Positions 17,928 through 26,575 of a stretch of DNA of 64,000 nucleotides are shown piece after piece. Each line of letters begins with the position of its first letter. Position 1 is the stretch's first letter. The stretch comes from Phyllobacterium sp. YR531. GTDB lineage: Bacteria; Pseudomonadota; Alphaproteobacteria; Rhizobiales; Rhizobiaceae. Under the pieces are notes generated by a model that was not told the origin of the DNA, ran no database searches, and saw only the letters and a program-made list of their open reading frames with translations. Made by a program: the position numbers and the translations under genes. The stretch spans positions 62,001-126,000 of the forward strand of contig NZ_AKIZ01000001.1 in the NCBI RefSeq assembly GCF_000282595.1, in the 5' to 3' direction.

Positions 17928-18997
17928 TGATTACCTTTACACAAGGAAACCTTCTCGATTCAGATGCTGAGGCGCTCGTCAATACCGTGAATACGGTCGG
18001 TGTGATGGGTAAGGGCGTCGCCTTGATGTTCAAGGAGGCCTATCCGGAGAACTACAAGAGATACGAAGCCGCTTGCCGCGCGAAGGAAGTTCGCGTCGGA
18101 AAAATGTTTGTCACTCACAGAGATGCATTTATCGGACCGAAGTGGATAATCAATTTCCCCACTAAAGCGCACTGGCGGTATCCTTCAAAGATTGAATGGG
18201 TCGAGCAGGGCTTGGACGATCTGAAAGCAGTGGTCATAAGCAATCATATTCGCTCGATTGCTCTACCGCCACTGGGGGCAGGAAACGGAGGCCTCGAATG
18301 GGAGGAGGTACGCGAGCTCATTGTGAACAAGCTTAGCGAGCTCCCGGACGTGCAGGTCATCATATACGAGCCCACCAAGCAATATCAGAATGTCGCGAAG
18401 CGAACCGGAGTCGAGACTTTGACACCGCCGCGAGCATCGATTGCTGAGTTGGTACGCCGGTATTCGATATTGGGTATCGAATGTTCATTACTGGAGGTTC
18501 AGAAGCTCGGCTATTTCCTAGAACGGTTTAATCAAAAGCTTTCCTTGCCCAGTTTCGAATTTGAGTTCGCTGCTAACAAATATGGCCCATATTCGGACAA
18601 GCTAAAGCACATGCTCAACGGCCTGGATGGGAGTTACCTCCACTGTGACAAACGGCTGGCGGATGCGAGTCCATTCGAGCCAATCCGGTTCGATGAAGCA
18701 AAACGCGATCATGTCGAGTTATATCTGAGGACAGAAGGCAGGGATTACGTACCGGCAGTCGAAGCGACGTCAGCATTGATAGACGGTTTTGAGTCGCCAC
18801 TGGGAATGGAATTGCTGGCTACAGTCGACTGGCTTGTCGATAGAATGGAGACGGAACCTTCTGTCAGCGCGATCCGTGCAAAGTTGGCTGACTGGCCAGG
18901 CGGGAAAGAGTCTGCGGATCGCAAACTGCGCCTATTTGAGGATCGTATTATCAGTATCGCGTTGGATTCTTTACGTGAATCCCCCCTTATTTCATGA
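17924..18997 (+). CDS. darG: DarG macrodomain antitoxin
   Basis: A 357-residue antitoxin. The N-terminal macrodomain (about 1-155) removes ADP-ribose from DNA; visible motifs are TQGNLLDSDAEALVNTVNTV, GVMGKGVALMFKEAYP and LPPLGAGNGGLEW. The C-terminal part (about 175-357, from LVRRYSILGIECSLLEVQKL) matches the DarG region that binds and blocks DarT. ATG 17924 is chosen because it overlaps the darT stop. Full length and without visible lesion, so the pair is probably active; roles follow the well-studied DarTG systems. Confidence 0.93.
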   Translation: MMITFTQGNLLDSDAEALVNTVNTVGVMGKGVALMFKEAYPENYKRYEAACRAKEVRVGKMFVTHRDAFIGPKWIINFPTKAHWRYPSKIEWVEQGLDDLKAVVISNHIRSIALPPLGAGNGGLEWEEVRELIVNKLSELPDVQVIIYEPTKQYQNVAKRTGVETLTPPRASIAELVRRYSILGIECSLLEVQKLGYFLERFNQKLSLPSFEFEFAANKYGPYSDKLKHMLNGLDGSYLHCDKRLADASPFEPIRFDEAKRDHVELYLRTEGRDYVPAVEATSALIDGFESPLGMELLATVDWLVDRMETEPSVSAIRAKLADWPGGKESADRKLRLFEDRIISIALDSLRESPLIS

Positions 18998-19190
18998 CCG
19001 GGTTAATATGAGACGGAATTGACGGTCGACAGAAATCTTCTCCGGACGGCCGACGGGCGAAAGGATCCTGCTGCGCGAACTCTCGATGCAAAAGGTGGTA
19101 GAAAACACACCGAACGGCTTGGCACACCAGAACGTCATTATCTCGCTGTGAGTCGCTCCAAAACCTATGCGCAAATCCGCTAATAGGCGA

Positions 19191-20066
19191 TCATTCGCCT
19201 GCGCTATCTGTAAGCCAGTCTGCGAAACGCTTAGCCAAGCGCCGCTGGGTTCCACTTTTAGGATAGGCAAGATAATGCCCGGTATACCGACTATCGCGGC
19301 AACCAGTGAGAGGTCGGACGAGGCGCCCGTTCTCAAGCTCCCGCCGGGCTAACGTATTAGACTCAAGCGCAACGCCCAGGTCATTTGCCGCCGCGTCGAC
19401 CGCGAGGAAGCTTCGATCAAAGCTCATCGTTGGCAGCGGGGGTGCCCCCAAATTGTTTAGTTCAAACCAGTCGATCCACTGAATTCGTTTGAGATCACTT
19501 CGGATAAGTGGAAATCCAGATAAATCCCTTGGGGACTTCAAACGCTCGGCCATTTTTGGAGAGCACAGCGGGGAAACAACCTCCTGCCCCAATGGGACTA
19601 CAATCAGATCCTCACGATTGGAAGGCTCACCGTAAACGATGTCGACGTCGAACAGGCCGTCGACAAAACGGGCGTAGTTGGTACTAGCAGCAATCCTTAC
19701 CTCAACCCCTTCATTCCGGCTCAGGAAGTCTGGAAGGCGGGCGGACAAGACTTGCGCCGCGTAACTCGGAGCGCAATGAACGCGGAGAAGATGCGCCTTG
19801 TTAGATGAGATCATCTCAACACCACGCCTTAACTCCTCGAAAGCGTTAGAGGCATGGTTAAGCAGCGTTTGTCCGGAAAGCGTCAACGTCACCTTCCGCG
19901 TACTTCGTTCAAACAGAGACGTTCCGAGGTCCCTTTCAAGCTTCGAAATCGCGTGACTGACGGCACTCGGCGATAGATGCATCTCCTCGGCCGCGGCCCG
20001 AAACGACGCAAGCCGAGCGGCGGCTTCAAAGATGCGGACAGCGGAGAGCGAAGCAATCTGTAACAT
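19191..20066 (-). CDS. LysR-family transcriptional regulator (GcvA-like)
   Basis: A 291-residue LysR regulator. The N-terminal winged HTH reads LSAVRIFEAAARLASFRAAA, LHLSPSAVSHAISKLERDLG-type residues, then LFERSTRKVTLTLSG. The C-terminal effector-binding domain follows and ends LAKRFADWLTDSAGE. It is divergent from the SDR-transketolase-TRAP operon with 138 bases between, so it most likely controls that operon in response to the transported substrate or a breakdown product. Confidence 0.92.
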   Translation of the reverse strand: MLQIASLSAVRIFEAAARLASFRAAAEEMHLSPSAVSHAISKLERDLGTSLFERSTRKVTLTLSGQTLLNHASNAFEELRRGVEMISSNKAHLLRVHCAPSYAAQVLSARLPDFLSRNEGVEVRIAASTNYARFVDGLFDVDIVYGEPSNREDLIVVPLGQEVVSPLCSPKMAERLKSPRDLSGFPLIRSDLKRIQWIDWFELNNLGAPPLPTMSFDRSFLAVDAAANDLGVALESNTLARRELENGRLVRPLTGCRDSRYTGHYLAYPKSGTQRRLAKRFADWLTDSAGE

Positions 20067-20204
20067 CTGATTAGTGAACCAGATTCATCTACCGGTGTAA
20101 ACTTCGCGTTTGTCTAAACTATCCATCTACGTCAGTTTTGTGCCTGCAAGGCCGATTGGCCAGTTAATTTGCCAGATGCACGGGAAGCATCAGGAGGAGA
20201 TTTC
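20067..20204. promoter_or_regulatory. divergent promoter region, candidate LysR operator
   Basis: The 138 bases between the LysR gene and the SDR gene hold AAAC-TTCGC-GTTT (20099-20111), an interrupted palindrome with the T-N-A flavour of LysR boxes, and AGGAGG at 20192-20197 for the SDR gene. The operator assignment is a guess from position. Confidence 0.35.
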
Positions 20205-20966
20205 ATGCTTTTGAAAGGAAAGACCGCGGTCATATCGGGCGCGGCCAGCAAGCGCGGCATCGGCCGTGCGACCGCACAGCTTTTTGCCGAACATGGCGCT
20301 CGAGTCGCAATCCTCGACATCGACGCTGCTGCTGCGTCGGAGGCCGCCTCGTCTTTGCCGGCGGTAGAAACCGGTCAGCATGTTGGGCTGCGGTGCGATG
20401 TTGCAGACCGGTCGTCGTGTGGAGACGCTGCGGCGAAAGTGATCGAAGCGTTGGGAGTAGTCAATACGCTGATCAACAATGCTGGCATTACTCAGCCGAT
20501 CGCCACGCTCGACATTACCGAAGCTGACTGGAACCGCATTGTGGCTGTAAACATGACGGGTGTTCTCTTTCTCAGCCAGGCGTTCATTCCGCACATGCGC
20601 GACAACGGCAGCGGATCGATCGCTTGCATGTCGTCTGTCTCTGCGCAGCGCGGCGGCGGGATCTTCGGCGGGCCGCACTATTCTGCTGCCAAAGCGGGTG
20701 TTCTAGGGCTCGCAAAGGCAATGGCACGAGAATTTGGACCGGCAGGCATTCGGGTCAACTCAGTCACGCCCGGCCTCATCCAGACAGACATCACCGGTGG
20801 CAAGCTCACGGATCAAATGCGCGCCGATATCATCAAGGGCATCCCTTTAAGCCGGCTGGGCGAAGCGACTGATGTCGCCAACATCTATCTGTTCCTCGCC
20901 TCGGACCTGTCGGCTTACGTCACGGGCGCCGTGATCGACGTCAACGGCGGTATGCTGATCCACTGA
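20205..20966 (+). CDS. SDR family NAD(P)-dependent oxidoreductase
   Basis: A 253-residue classical short-chain dehydrogenase, FabG-like in layout. Cofactor loop GAASKRGIGRA (about 13-23), acidic DIDA after the second strand suggesting NAD preference, NNAG motif in LINNAGITQPI, active-site Ser in CMSSVSAQRG and Tyr/Lys in HYSAAKAGV. The C-terminus IDVNGGMLIH is usual for this class. ATG 20205 follows AGGAGG. As first gene of the operon it probably oxidises a sugar, polyol or sugar-acid before the transketolase step; the substrate cannot be read from sequence. Confidence 0.92.
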   Translation: MLLKGKTAVISGAASKRGIGRATAQLFAEHGARVAILDIDAAAASEAASSLPAVETGQHVGLRCDVADRSSCGDAAAKVIEALGVVNTLINNAGITQPIATLDITEADWNRIVAVNMTGVLFLSQAFIPHMRDNGSGSIACMSSVSAQRGGGIFGGPHYSAAKAGVLGLAKAMAREFGPAGIRVNSVTPGLIQTDITGGKLTDQMRADIIKGIPLSRLGEATDVANIYLFLASDLSAYVTGAVIDVNGGMLIH

Positions 20967-21006
20967 GATCTGTCGAGCAGCGACTCTAGGAGGAAAACAT
21001 CCAACC

Positions 21007-21846
21007 ATGAATCAGATGGGTCACAACATCAGTCTGACGGAACGTGCTAGGCGCATCCGGCGTTATGCGCTGCGCATGGGCGAGGTACAAGGCCAGGGCT
21101 ATATCGCACAGGCTCTCGGCGTCGCCGACGTTCTCGCTGTTTCCTATTTCCACGCGACTAACTACCAGCCGAACGACCCGGAGTGGGAGGGACGCGACAG
21201 GTTTCTCCTTTCAATTGGGCACTATGCCATTGCTCTCTATGCCGCCCTGATCGAGGCCAAGATCCTTCCCGAAGACGAGCTTGAAACCTACGGCACGGAC
21301 GACAGCCGTCTACCAATGTCCGGCATGGCGGCCTACACACCTGGAATGGAGATCACAGGCGGTTCGCTCGGGCATGGCCTGGGTATCGGCGTCGGCATGG
21401 CGCTCGCGCTAAAGCGGAAGAAGTCCTCTTCTTTCGTCTATAACCTATTCTCCGACGGCGAACTCAACGAGGGCTCGACGTGGGAGGCGGCGATGTCCGC
21501 TGGGTCCTACAAGCTCGATAACCTCATCGGCATCGTCGATGTGAACCAGATGCAGGCCGACGGTCCGTCGATCGGCGTGCTCAACTTCGAGCCGCTCGGA
21601 CCGAAATTCGAAGCCTTTGGCTGGTTTGTTCAACGAATAGACGGCAACGATATCGATGCACTGGTGAAGGCTTTCGACGCGGCCCGCAACCATGACGAAG
21701 CCAAACCTCGCATCATCATCTGCGACACCAAAATGGCGAAGGGCGTCCCGTTCCTCGAAGCGCGCGATCGAAATCATTTCCTGCGCGTTGAGTCGCATGA
21801 ATGGTCGGAAGCCATCAGGGTCATCGATGAGGGAGTGGAAGAATGA
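21007..21846 (+). CDS. transketolase, N-terminal (TPP-binding) subunit
   Basis: A 279-residue half transketolase. The thiamine diphosphate site is visible as GGSLGHGLGIGVGMALALKR and FSDGELNEGSTWEAAMSAG, with NLIGIVDVNQMQADG after it. Together with the next gene it forms a heteromeric enzyme that transfers two-carbon ketol units. AGGAGGAAAAC precedes the start. The stop overlaps the next gene (ATGA, 21843). Its presence with SDR and TRAP genes suggests degradation of an unusual sugar or sugar sulfonate/acid rather than central pentose metabolism. Confidence 0.93.
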   Translation: MNQMGHNISLTERARRIRRYALRMGEVQGQGYIAQALGVADVLAVSYFHATNYQPNDPEWEGRDRFLLSIGHYAIALYAALIEAKILPEDELETYGTDDSRLPMSGMAAYTPGMEITGGSLGHGLGIGVGMALALKRKKSSSFVYNLFSDGELNEGSTWEAAMSAGSYKLDNLIGIVDVNQMQADGPSIGVLNFEPLGPKFEAFGWFVQRIDGNDIDALVKAFDAARNHDEAKPRIIICDTKMAKGVPFLEARDRNHFLRVESHEWSEAIRVIDEGVEE

Positions 21847-22880
21847 AGCGTTCCAAGTACATCCGCCCGGCGCACCTTGAGAACGGCGCAGACAAGCCCC
21901 GCTTGACGACGTCTGCGATGATCGCCTCGATCGCCGGGCCTGACCAGCCGACTCGGCCTGCGCCATTCGGGAATACGCTCGCTGCGCTGGCCCAGAAGGA
22001 CGACAGGATCGTTGGGATGTCAGCCGATCTTGCAAAATATACTGACCTTCACGTCTTCCGAGCCGCGCATCCAGACCGTTTCTACCAGATGGGGATGGCG
22101 GAGCAGCTTTTGATGATGTCGGCCGCCGGCATGGCCCGTGAGGGGTTCCAGCCGTGGGTCACAACCTACGCGGTCTTTGCGTCGCGCAGAGCTTATGACT
22201 TCATCTGCCTCGCGATTGCCGAGGAGATGCTTGACGTGAAGATAGTCTGCGCACTTCCCGGACTTACGACCGGATACGGACCGAGCCATCAGGCGACCGA
22301 AGATCTTGCCATGTTCCGCGGGATGCCGAACCTGACGATCATCGATCCCTGCGACGCGAGCGAGATCGAACAGGCCGTTCCGGTGATCGCGGCACACAAG
22401 GGGCCTGTTTACATGCGGCTACTCCGCGGCAATGTACCGGTCGTTCTTGAGGAGTACGGCTACAAGTTCGAGCTCGGCAAGGCCAAGCTAGTTCGCGACG
22501 GCCGGGACACCTTGATCATTTCGTCAGGTCTCATGACCATGAGGGCGCTCGAAGCCGCCAAGCAGCTTGAAAAGGATGGGGTTGATGCTGCCGTGCTTCA
22601 TGTGCCGACCATCAAGCCGCTCGATGAAGAAACGATCATCGCAGAATGCCGCAAGGGCGGCCGCTTGGTGGTCGTGGCGGAGAACCACACCGTGATTGGT
22701 GGTCTTGGAGAGGCGGTTGCCGGTGTGCTCATGCGTGCCGGAGTCGCACCGCCGGCATTCCGTCAGATCGGTCTGCCGGACGAATTCCTGGAAGCGGGAG
22801 CCCTACCAACACTTCACGACCAATACGGTCTTTCGACCATAAAAGTTACGGAAGCGATCAAGAACTGGCTCTCGACCTAG
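21843..22880 (+). CDS. transketolase, C-terminal subunit
   Basis: A 345-residue partner carrying the pyrimidine-binding and C-terminal domains. Landmarks are FGNTLAALAQKDDRIVGMSA, FYQMGMAEQLLMMSAAGMA (the Glu that activates thiamine diphosphate), GPSHQATEDLAMFRGMPNL and VVVAENHTVIGGLGEAV. It overlaps the N-terminal subunit by four bases, so equal production is likely. The N-terminal 40 residues are somewhat longer than in typical partners. Confidence 0.93.
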   Translation: MKRSKYIRPAHLENGADKPRLTTSAMIASIAGPDQPTRPAPFGNTLAALAQKDDRIVGMSADLAKYTDLHVFRAAHPDRFYQMGMAEQLLMMSAAGMAREGFQPWVTTYAVFASRRAYDFICLAIAEEMLDVKIVCALPGLTTGYGPSHQATEDLAMFRGMPNLTIIDPCDASEIEQAVPVIAAHKGPVYMRLLRGNVPVVLEEYGYKFELGKAKLVRDGRDTLIISSGLMTMRALEAAKQLEKDGVDAAVLHVPTIKPLDEETIIAECRKGGRLVVVAENHTVIGGLGEAVAGVLMRAGVAPPAFRQIGLPDEFLEAGALPTLHDQYGLSTIKVTEAIKNWLST

Positions 22881-22944
22881 GAGAATCCCGACCCGTTGAG
22901 GAGAACGGGCAGGGTTTTCAATCAAGCTTACGATGGAGGATAAG

Positions 22945-23952
22945 ATGAGCTTGCAGATCAACAGACGATTTTTCCTGACGAGTGTCGGCGCCGTTCTAGC
23001 CGCGCCAGCAATCATGCTATCGCGCCGCTCGGCAAATGCGGCCACGACTACGCTGACTCTCGGGCATGGCGCTGCACCTGGGAACCCTAGAACCATCGCG
23101 GCGGACAGGTTCGCCGAGCTTGTCAGGCAAAAGACCGAGGGCCGCATCCAAATTAACGTCGCCGGGGCAGAGACACTGGGCAGCGACTCTGCAATGTTGA
23201 CCAGTCTGCGCACCGGCGCACTCGACTTTACCGCCAATAGCCAGGGAGCAACGTCGGCCATCCTTCCAGAACTGAATGCGCTTGGCTTGCCATTCCTGTT
23301 CGAGAATACGGACAAGGCGATGGCCGTGCTGAACGGCCCGGTTGGTGCCGAACTCAACAAGCGATTCGAGGCGGTGGGCGTCGTGCCGCTGGACTGGTGG
23401 GACAACGGGATCCGCCACCTTACCAACTCCAGGCGAAGAGTCGCATCTCCTGCGGACTTGGCAGGTATGAAGATCCGTACACCGGCCGACCCAATGACGA
23501 TCGACATCTTCCAGGCACTTGGAGCGGGAACCGAACAGATCGCGTTCGGGGAACTTTACATCGCCCTCCAGCAAGGCGTGGTGGACGGTCAAGAGAACCC
23601 TCTTACCAATATTGAGAGTTCCAAACTCCACGAGGTCAACAAGTACATCAGTTTGACAGCACACAAGTGGGAGTCGACGCCTTTCCTTATGTCAAAGATC
23701 GCTCAAGCTCGGCTAGGCAGTGATCTCGAGGCTGTGATGGCGGCCGCGAAGGAGGCAGGGGACCTGCAGAGAAAGCTTTCGAACGAAACGACCTCAGAAG
23801 TCCTCGCGAACTTCAAGAAGAACTCAGCTGTCGAAGTCGTCGAAGTTGATCACGACGCGTTCGTCAAAGCGACCGTCTCGGTCGCTGACAGCTGGAAAAA
23901 GAAACCGTTTGGCGATTTCGTTGCCCAAGTGGAAGCTGCAGCAAGGGGCTAA
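22945..23952 (+). CDS. TRAP transporter substrate-binding protein, DctP family
   Basis: A 335-residue periplasmic solute receptor. The signal peptide has a twin-arginine look (INRRFFLTSVGAVLAAPAIM), ending near SANA. The mature part shows DctP features: RTIAADRFAELVRQKTEGRI, LGLPFLFENTDKAMAV, the ligand-contacting MKIRTPADPMTIDIFQALGA and LQQGVVDGQENPL. ATG 22945 is chosen over 22933 because GGAGG lies nine bases before it. With the next two genes it forms one sodium-coupled TRAP uptake system for an organic acid or sugar acid. Confidence 0.93.
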   Translation: MSLQINRRFFLTSVGAVLAAPAIMLSRRSANAATTTLTLGHGAAPGNPRTIAADRFAELVRQKTEGRIQINVAGAETLGSDSAMLTSLRTGALDFTANSQGATSAILPELNALGLPFLFENTDKAMAVLNGPVGAELNKRFEAVGVVPLDWWDNGIRHLTNSRRRVASPADLAGMKIRTPADPMTIDIFQALGAGTEQIAFGELYIALQQGVVDGQENPLTNIESSKLHEVNKYISLTAHKWESTPFLMSKIAQARLGSDLEAVMAAAKEAGDLQRKLSNETTSEVLANFKKNSAVEVVEVDHDAFVKATVSVADSWKKKPFGDFVAQVEAAARG

Positions 23953-23979
23953 CGCCCTCTTTACCGGCCCGGAGGTCTC

Positions 23980-24510
23980 ATGAGTAGGTTTTATCAAGCC
24001 GTCGATATGGTCGCCGGTATCATCGTTACTTTTTCGCGTCTGGTCATCATCGTTAGCGGTATCGCTCTAACGGTGGTCACGACTACCAACGTGATCGTTC
24101 GCTATGTGTCTGCAGGCGGAGGTCTTTCTTTTGCGCAAGAGCTTCCGATGCTGATCTTCCCTTGGTTTATCATCGCGGGGATCGTCATCGCGGCTCATGC
24201 CGGAGGCCACATGTCAGTCGAATGGCTGTATGACAAGCTCGAAGGTAGCGCGCGCATGACGGCATTGGTCGTGGCCAATGCGATTAGCGTCGGAGCGTTC
24301 CTGATACTCGCTTACCAAGCAACGGTCGTAGCCGAGATCGCTGGCGCGGAACACAGCCCTGTCCTGCACCTGCCCAACAGCATCGGGTACTACTCCCTTT
24401 CCATCGGCGCAATCCTTGTCTCCATAGTTACAATCGCAGCGACAGCACGCGTGCTTCGGCTGGGCTGGGATCATCGCCTCGAAATCAAGCCAGAGGAGAT
24501 CGCCCTATGA
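23980..24510 (+). CDS. TRAP transporter small permease, DctQ family
   Basis: A 176-residue protein with four membrane segments: IIVTFSRLVIIVSGIALTVV, LPMLIFPWFIIAGIVIAAHA, AMTALVVANAISVGAFLILA-like and SLSIGAILVSIVTIAATA. The pattern and size fit DctQ, which joins the receptor to the large permease. GGAGG lies upstream, and the stop overlaps the dctM start by four bases. Confidence 0.92.
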   Translation: MSRFYQAVDMVAGIIVTFSRLVIIVSGIALTVVTTTNVIVRYVSAGGGLSFAQELPMLIFPWFIIAGIVIAAHAGGHMSVEWLYDKLEGSARMTALVVANAISVGAFLILAYQATVVAEIAGAEHSPVLHLPNSIGYYSLSIGAILVSIVTIAATARVLRLGWDHRLEIKPEEIAL

Positions 24511-25766
24511 CTCTCATCATGATCGTCTCTTTCTGTATTCTCATGGTGCTTGCTGTCCCTGTTGGCTACGGGCTAATAATCGCTGCCGGCCTCGGTGTGC
24601 TCTTCAATGGTTTCGTTCCACTGTCAGTTGTTGCCCAGCAGGTCTATGACCAGACGCAGTCCTTTCCCATGTTGGCGCTACCGTTTTTCATGCTTGCAGG
24701 CACGTTGATGCTAGGCGGTGAACTGGGCCGTCAGCTTCTGGAGCTCGCGTCCCGCGCCATGCAACGCTGGCGAGGCGGTCCGCTATCGACCACTGTTATC
24801 TCGTCGGTCGTGTTTGGAGGCGTTTCCGGGTCGGCAGTGGCAAACGCGAGTGCACTTGGCTCTGTTCTTATTCCCTGGCAAAAGAAACAAGGTCTTCCGC
24901 CTGCCCTTTGTGCGGCCAACAACGCGACGTCCGCGGTAATCGATGTGCTCATTCCTCCTTCGATCCCGATGATCCTCTATGCGCTAATCAGCGGCGTCAG
25001 TGTCGGCGACCTGTTTGTTTCCGGTATCGTGCCTGGCCTGATCATGGCGGCAAGTTTTGTTTTCGTTTGCTGGTTCATAGCGGTTCGGCGAGGTTACGAG
25101 GCACAAGCTACGAACGTCCGCAAGCGAGAGCTTGCCAAGCTTGCCCTTCAGAGCTTCCCGGCGATCCTCCTGCCAATCCTGATCGTCATCTTGCTGCGCT
25201 TCGGCTTTGCTACGCCGACCGAAGTCTCGGTGCTTTCGGTTGTCTATTCGTTACTGCTGAGCCTCCTGTTTTATCGCGATCTGACCTGGACGCGGTTCTG
25301 CGACAACATGGTTGAGGCCGGCGTCGCGACCGGCGTGGTCATGCTCGTAATCATGGGGAGCGCGGCAGTCGGCTGGGTTCTGACTTTCGACCAGGCTCCT
25401 CAGCACATGGCCGAATGGGTCTCAGTGCATATTACTAGTCCAATCGTTATCATTCTCATGATGAACATCATCATGCTAATTGTCGGCATGCCTCTCGACA
25501 TGCCTCCGGCGATCCTTCTTCTCGGTCCGATATTCGTACCGCTGGCGGATACCATTGGTCTTGATCGCGTACAGCTCGGGCTAATGATGGTAATCAACTT
25601 GGGGATAGGGCTGTACACGCCGCCGATCGGGACGACTCTTTTCATTTCGTCGTCCATAGCTAAGGCCCCGCTGGGAGCGACGACCAAAGAGTTGTGGCCG
25701 TACTTCGGCATGGCAATGCTCCTACTGCTAGCGGTCAGCTTCTGGCCAGCTCTAACGATCTACTGA
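24507..25766 (+). CDS. TRAP transporter large permease, DctM family
   Basis: A 419-residue, roughly twelve-segment membrane protein of the DctM family that carries the transport channel. Typical motifs are SFPMLALPFFMLAGTLMLGG, VFGGVSGSAVANASALGSVL, AANNATSAVIDVLIPPSIPM and GLYTPPIGTTLFISSSIAKA. It is full length. The stop at 25766 is followed after 11 bases by a truncated sugar ABC ATPase, which is the likely end of the original operon. Confidence 0.94.
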   Translation: MTLIMIVSFCILMVLAVPVGYGLIIAAGLGVLFNGFVPLSVVAQQVYDQTQSFPMLALPFFMLAGTLMLGGELGRQLLELASRAMQRWRGGPLSTTVISSVVFGGVSGSAVANASALGSVLIPWQKKQGLPPALCAANNATSAVIDVLIPPSIPMILYALISGVSVGDLFVSGIVPGLIMAASFVFVCWFIAVRRGYEAQATNVRKRELAKLALQSFPAILLPILIVILLRFGFATPTEVSVLSVVYSLLLSLLFYRDLTWTRFCDNMVEAGVATGVVMLVIMGSAAVGWVLTFDQAPQHMAEWVSVHITSPIVIILMMNIIMLIVGMPLDMPPAILLLGPIFVPLADTIGLDRVQLGLMMVINLGIGLYTPPIGTTLFISSSIAKAPLGATTKELWPYFGMAMLLLLAVSFWPALTIY

Positions 25767-25777
25767 GACAGAAGCCG

Positions 25778-25924
25778 ATGGCCGAGACACCAGGTTTCGT
25801 TATCACCGTCCAACGTTTTACGAAATCCCACGGAGCCACATCGGTTCTCAAGCGCGTCGACTTCTCCGTAGCGCGTGGGGAAGTCCACGCGCTACTTGGA
25901 GAAAATGGGGCGCCCAAATCTTAG
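25778..25924 (+). pseudogene. sugar ABC transporter ATPase, 5' fragment
   Basis: The 48 codons read MAETPGFVITVQRFTKSHGA, then LKRVDFSVARGEVHALLGENG and stop at TAG immediately inside the Walker A box (GENGAPKS instead of GENGAGKST). This is the beginning of an RbsA/MglA-type sugar ABC ATPase, normally about 500 residues. The rest is deleted, so the deletion or insertion joint lies at about 25915. Confidence 0.75.
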
Positions 25925-26248
25925 GAACGCCGCATAAGGCGGTCTGGGTATCCGGCGATCTCATGTATTGACTGATGAAATGTATATGCACGACTGGAAC
26001 TTTCGACAGGACACGACACGACACGACACGACACGGCGGGCGCGGTGGCATGCCTGGACGCTTGCTCGAATAATGGCCGCACCGTCATGACTTCGCATTT
26101 TCCCCTTGTCGTCGGGTGGAACTATTTCACGACGCGCCTCATTATTCTGTTCGATGATTATCAACCGAGGCAATCGCGCTCGGCATGCCTGACCCGGTTG
26201 CGATCAGGATGGCGCCGCTCTGCGTGATATCGCTTTAGGCCATCCGTG
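25925..26248. other. junction region with pentanucleotide repeat, no gene
   Basis: This stretch links the truncated ABC ATPase to the ABC-3C module. Apart from the ACACG repeat nothing is recognised; open frames are short and lack family matches. Confidence 0.45.
26011..26035 (+). repeat. (ACACG)5 tandem repeat
   Basis: Five exact copies of ACACG, with partial matches in the flanking bases. It lies at the joint between a broken catabolic gene and a defence module and is not inside a gene. Confidence 0.85.
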
Positions 26249-26575
26249 TTAGGTCGTACTCGCCTGCTTGTAACAGGCATTGAAGGAGAACTTTTCTGCA
26301 GTGCCGTCTACGCGGATTACCCAAAAGCACCGCGTGCCGTAGTCCGCCGCTCGCACCTCGAATGATTGGATCCCAAAACCGATCTTAGTTGCCGCCTCAG
26401 GATGTCTTTGTAGCGCAGAGGTCATAAATTGCGAATCGGCAGCGTCAATTGTTTCGCCAATGCGGTACTTATACAAGATGCTTCGGAAGCGCTCCCGCGC
26501 CTCCACCTGAGTCGTGAATACTTCTCCATCAATTACGATATCCTGCCGCCGGGCCATCATACTCGCGTCTTCCAT
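26249..26575 (-). CDS. DUF3223 domain protein
   Basis: A 108-residue protein with the DUF3223 pattern: RERFRSILYKYRIGETID, FMTSALQRHPEAATKIGFGI and CFWVIRVDGTAEKFSFNACY. The function of this domain is not established; it is found in nucleic-acid and defence contexts. ATG 26575 overlaps the stop of the Rad50-like ATPase (TGATG), so it belongs to the same operon. As the last gene it may be an extra effector or a regulator of the ABC-3C system; that is inference. Confidence 0.75.
   Translation of the reverse strand: MEDASMMARRQDIVIDGEVFTTQVEARERFRSILYKYRIGETIDAADSQFMTSALQRHPEAATKIGFGIQSFEVRAADYGTRCFWVIRVDGTAEKFSFNACYKQASTT

Noticed and set aside
26011-26035. CRISPR-like repeat
   Set aside because: The five-base units are directly adjacent with no spacers and no cas genes are near; it is a simple tandem repeat.
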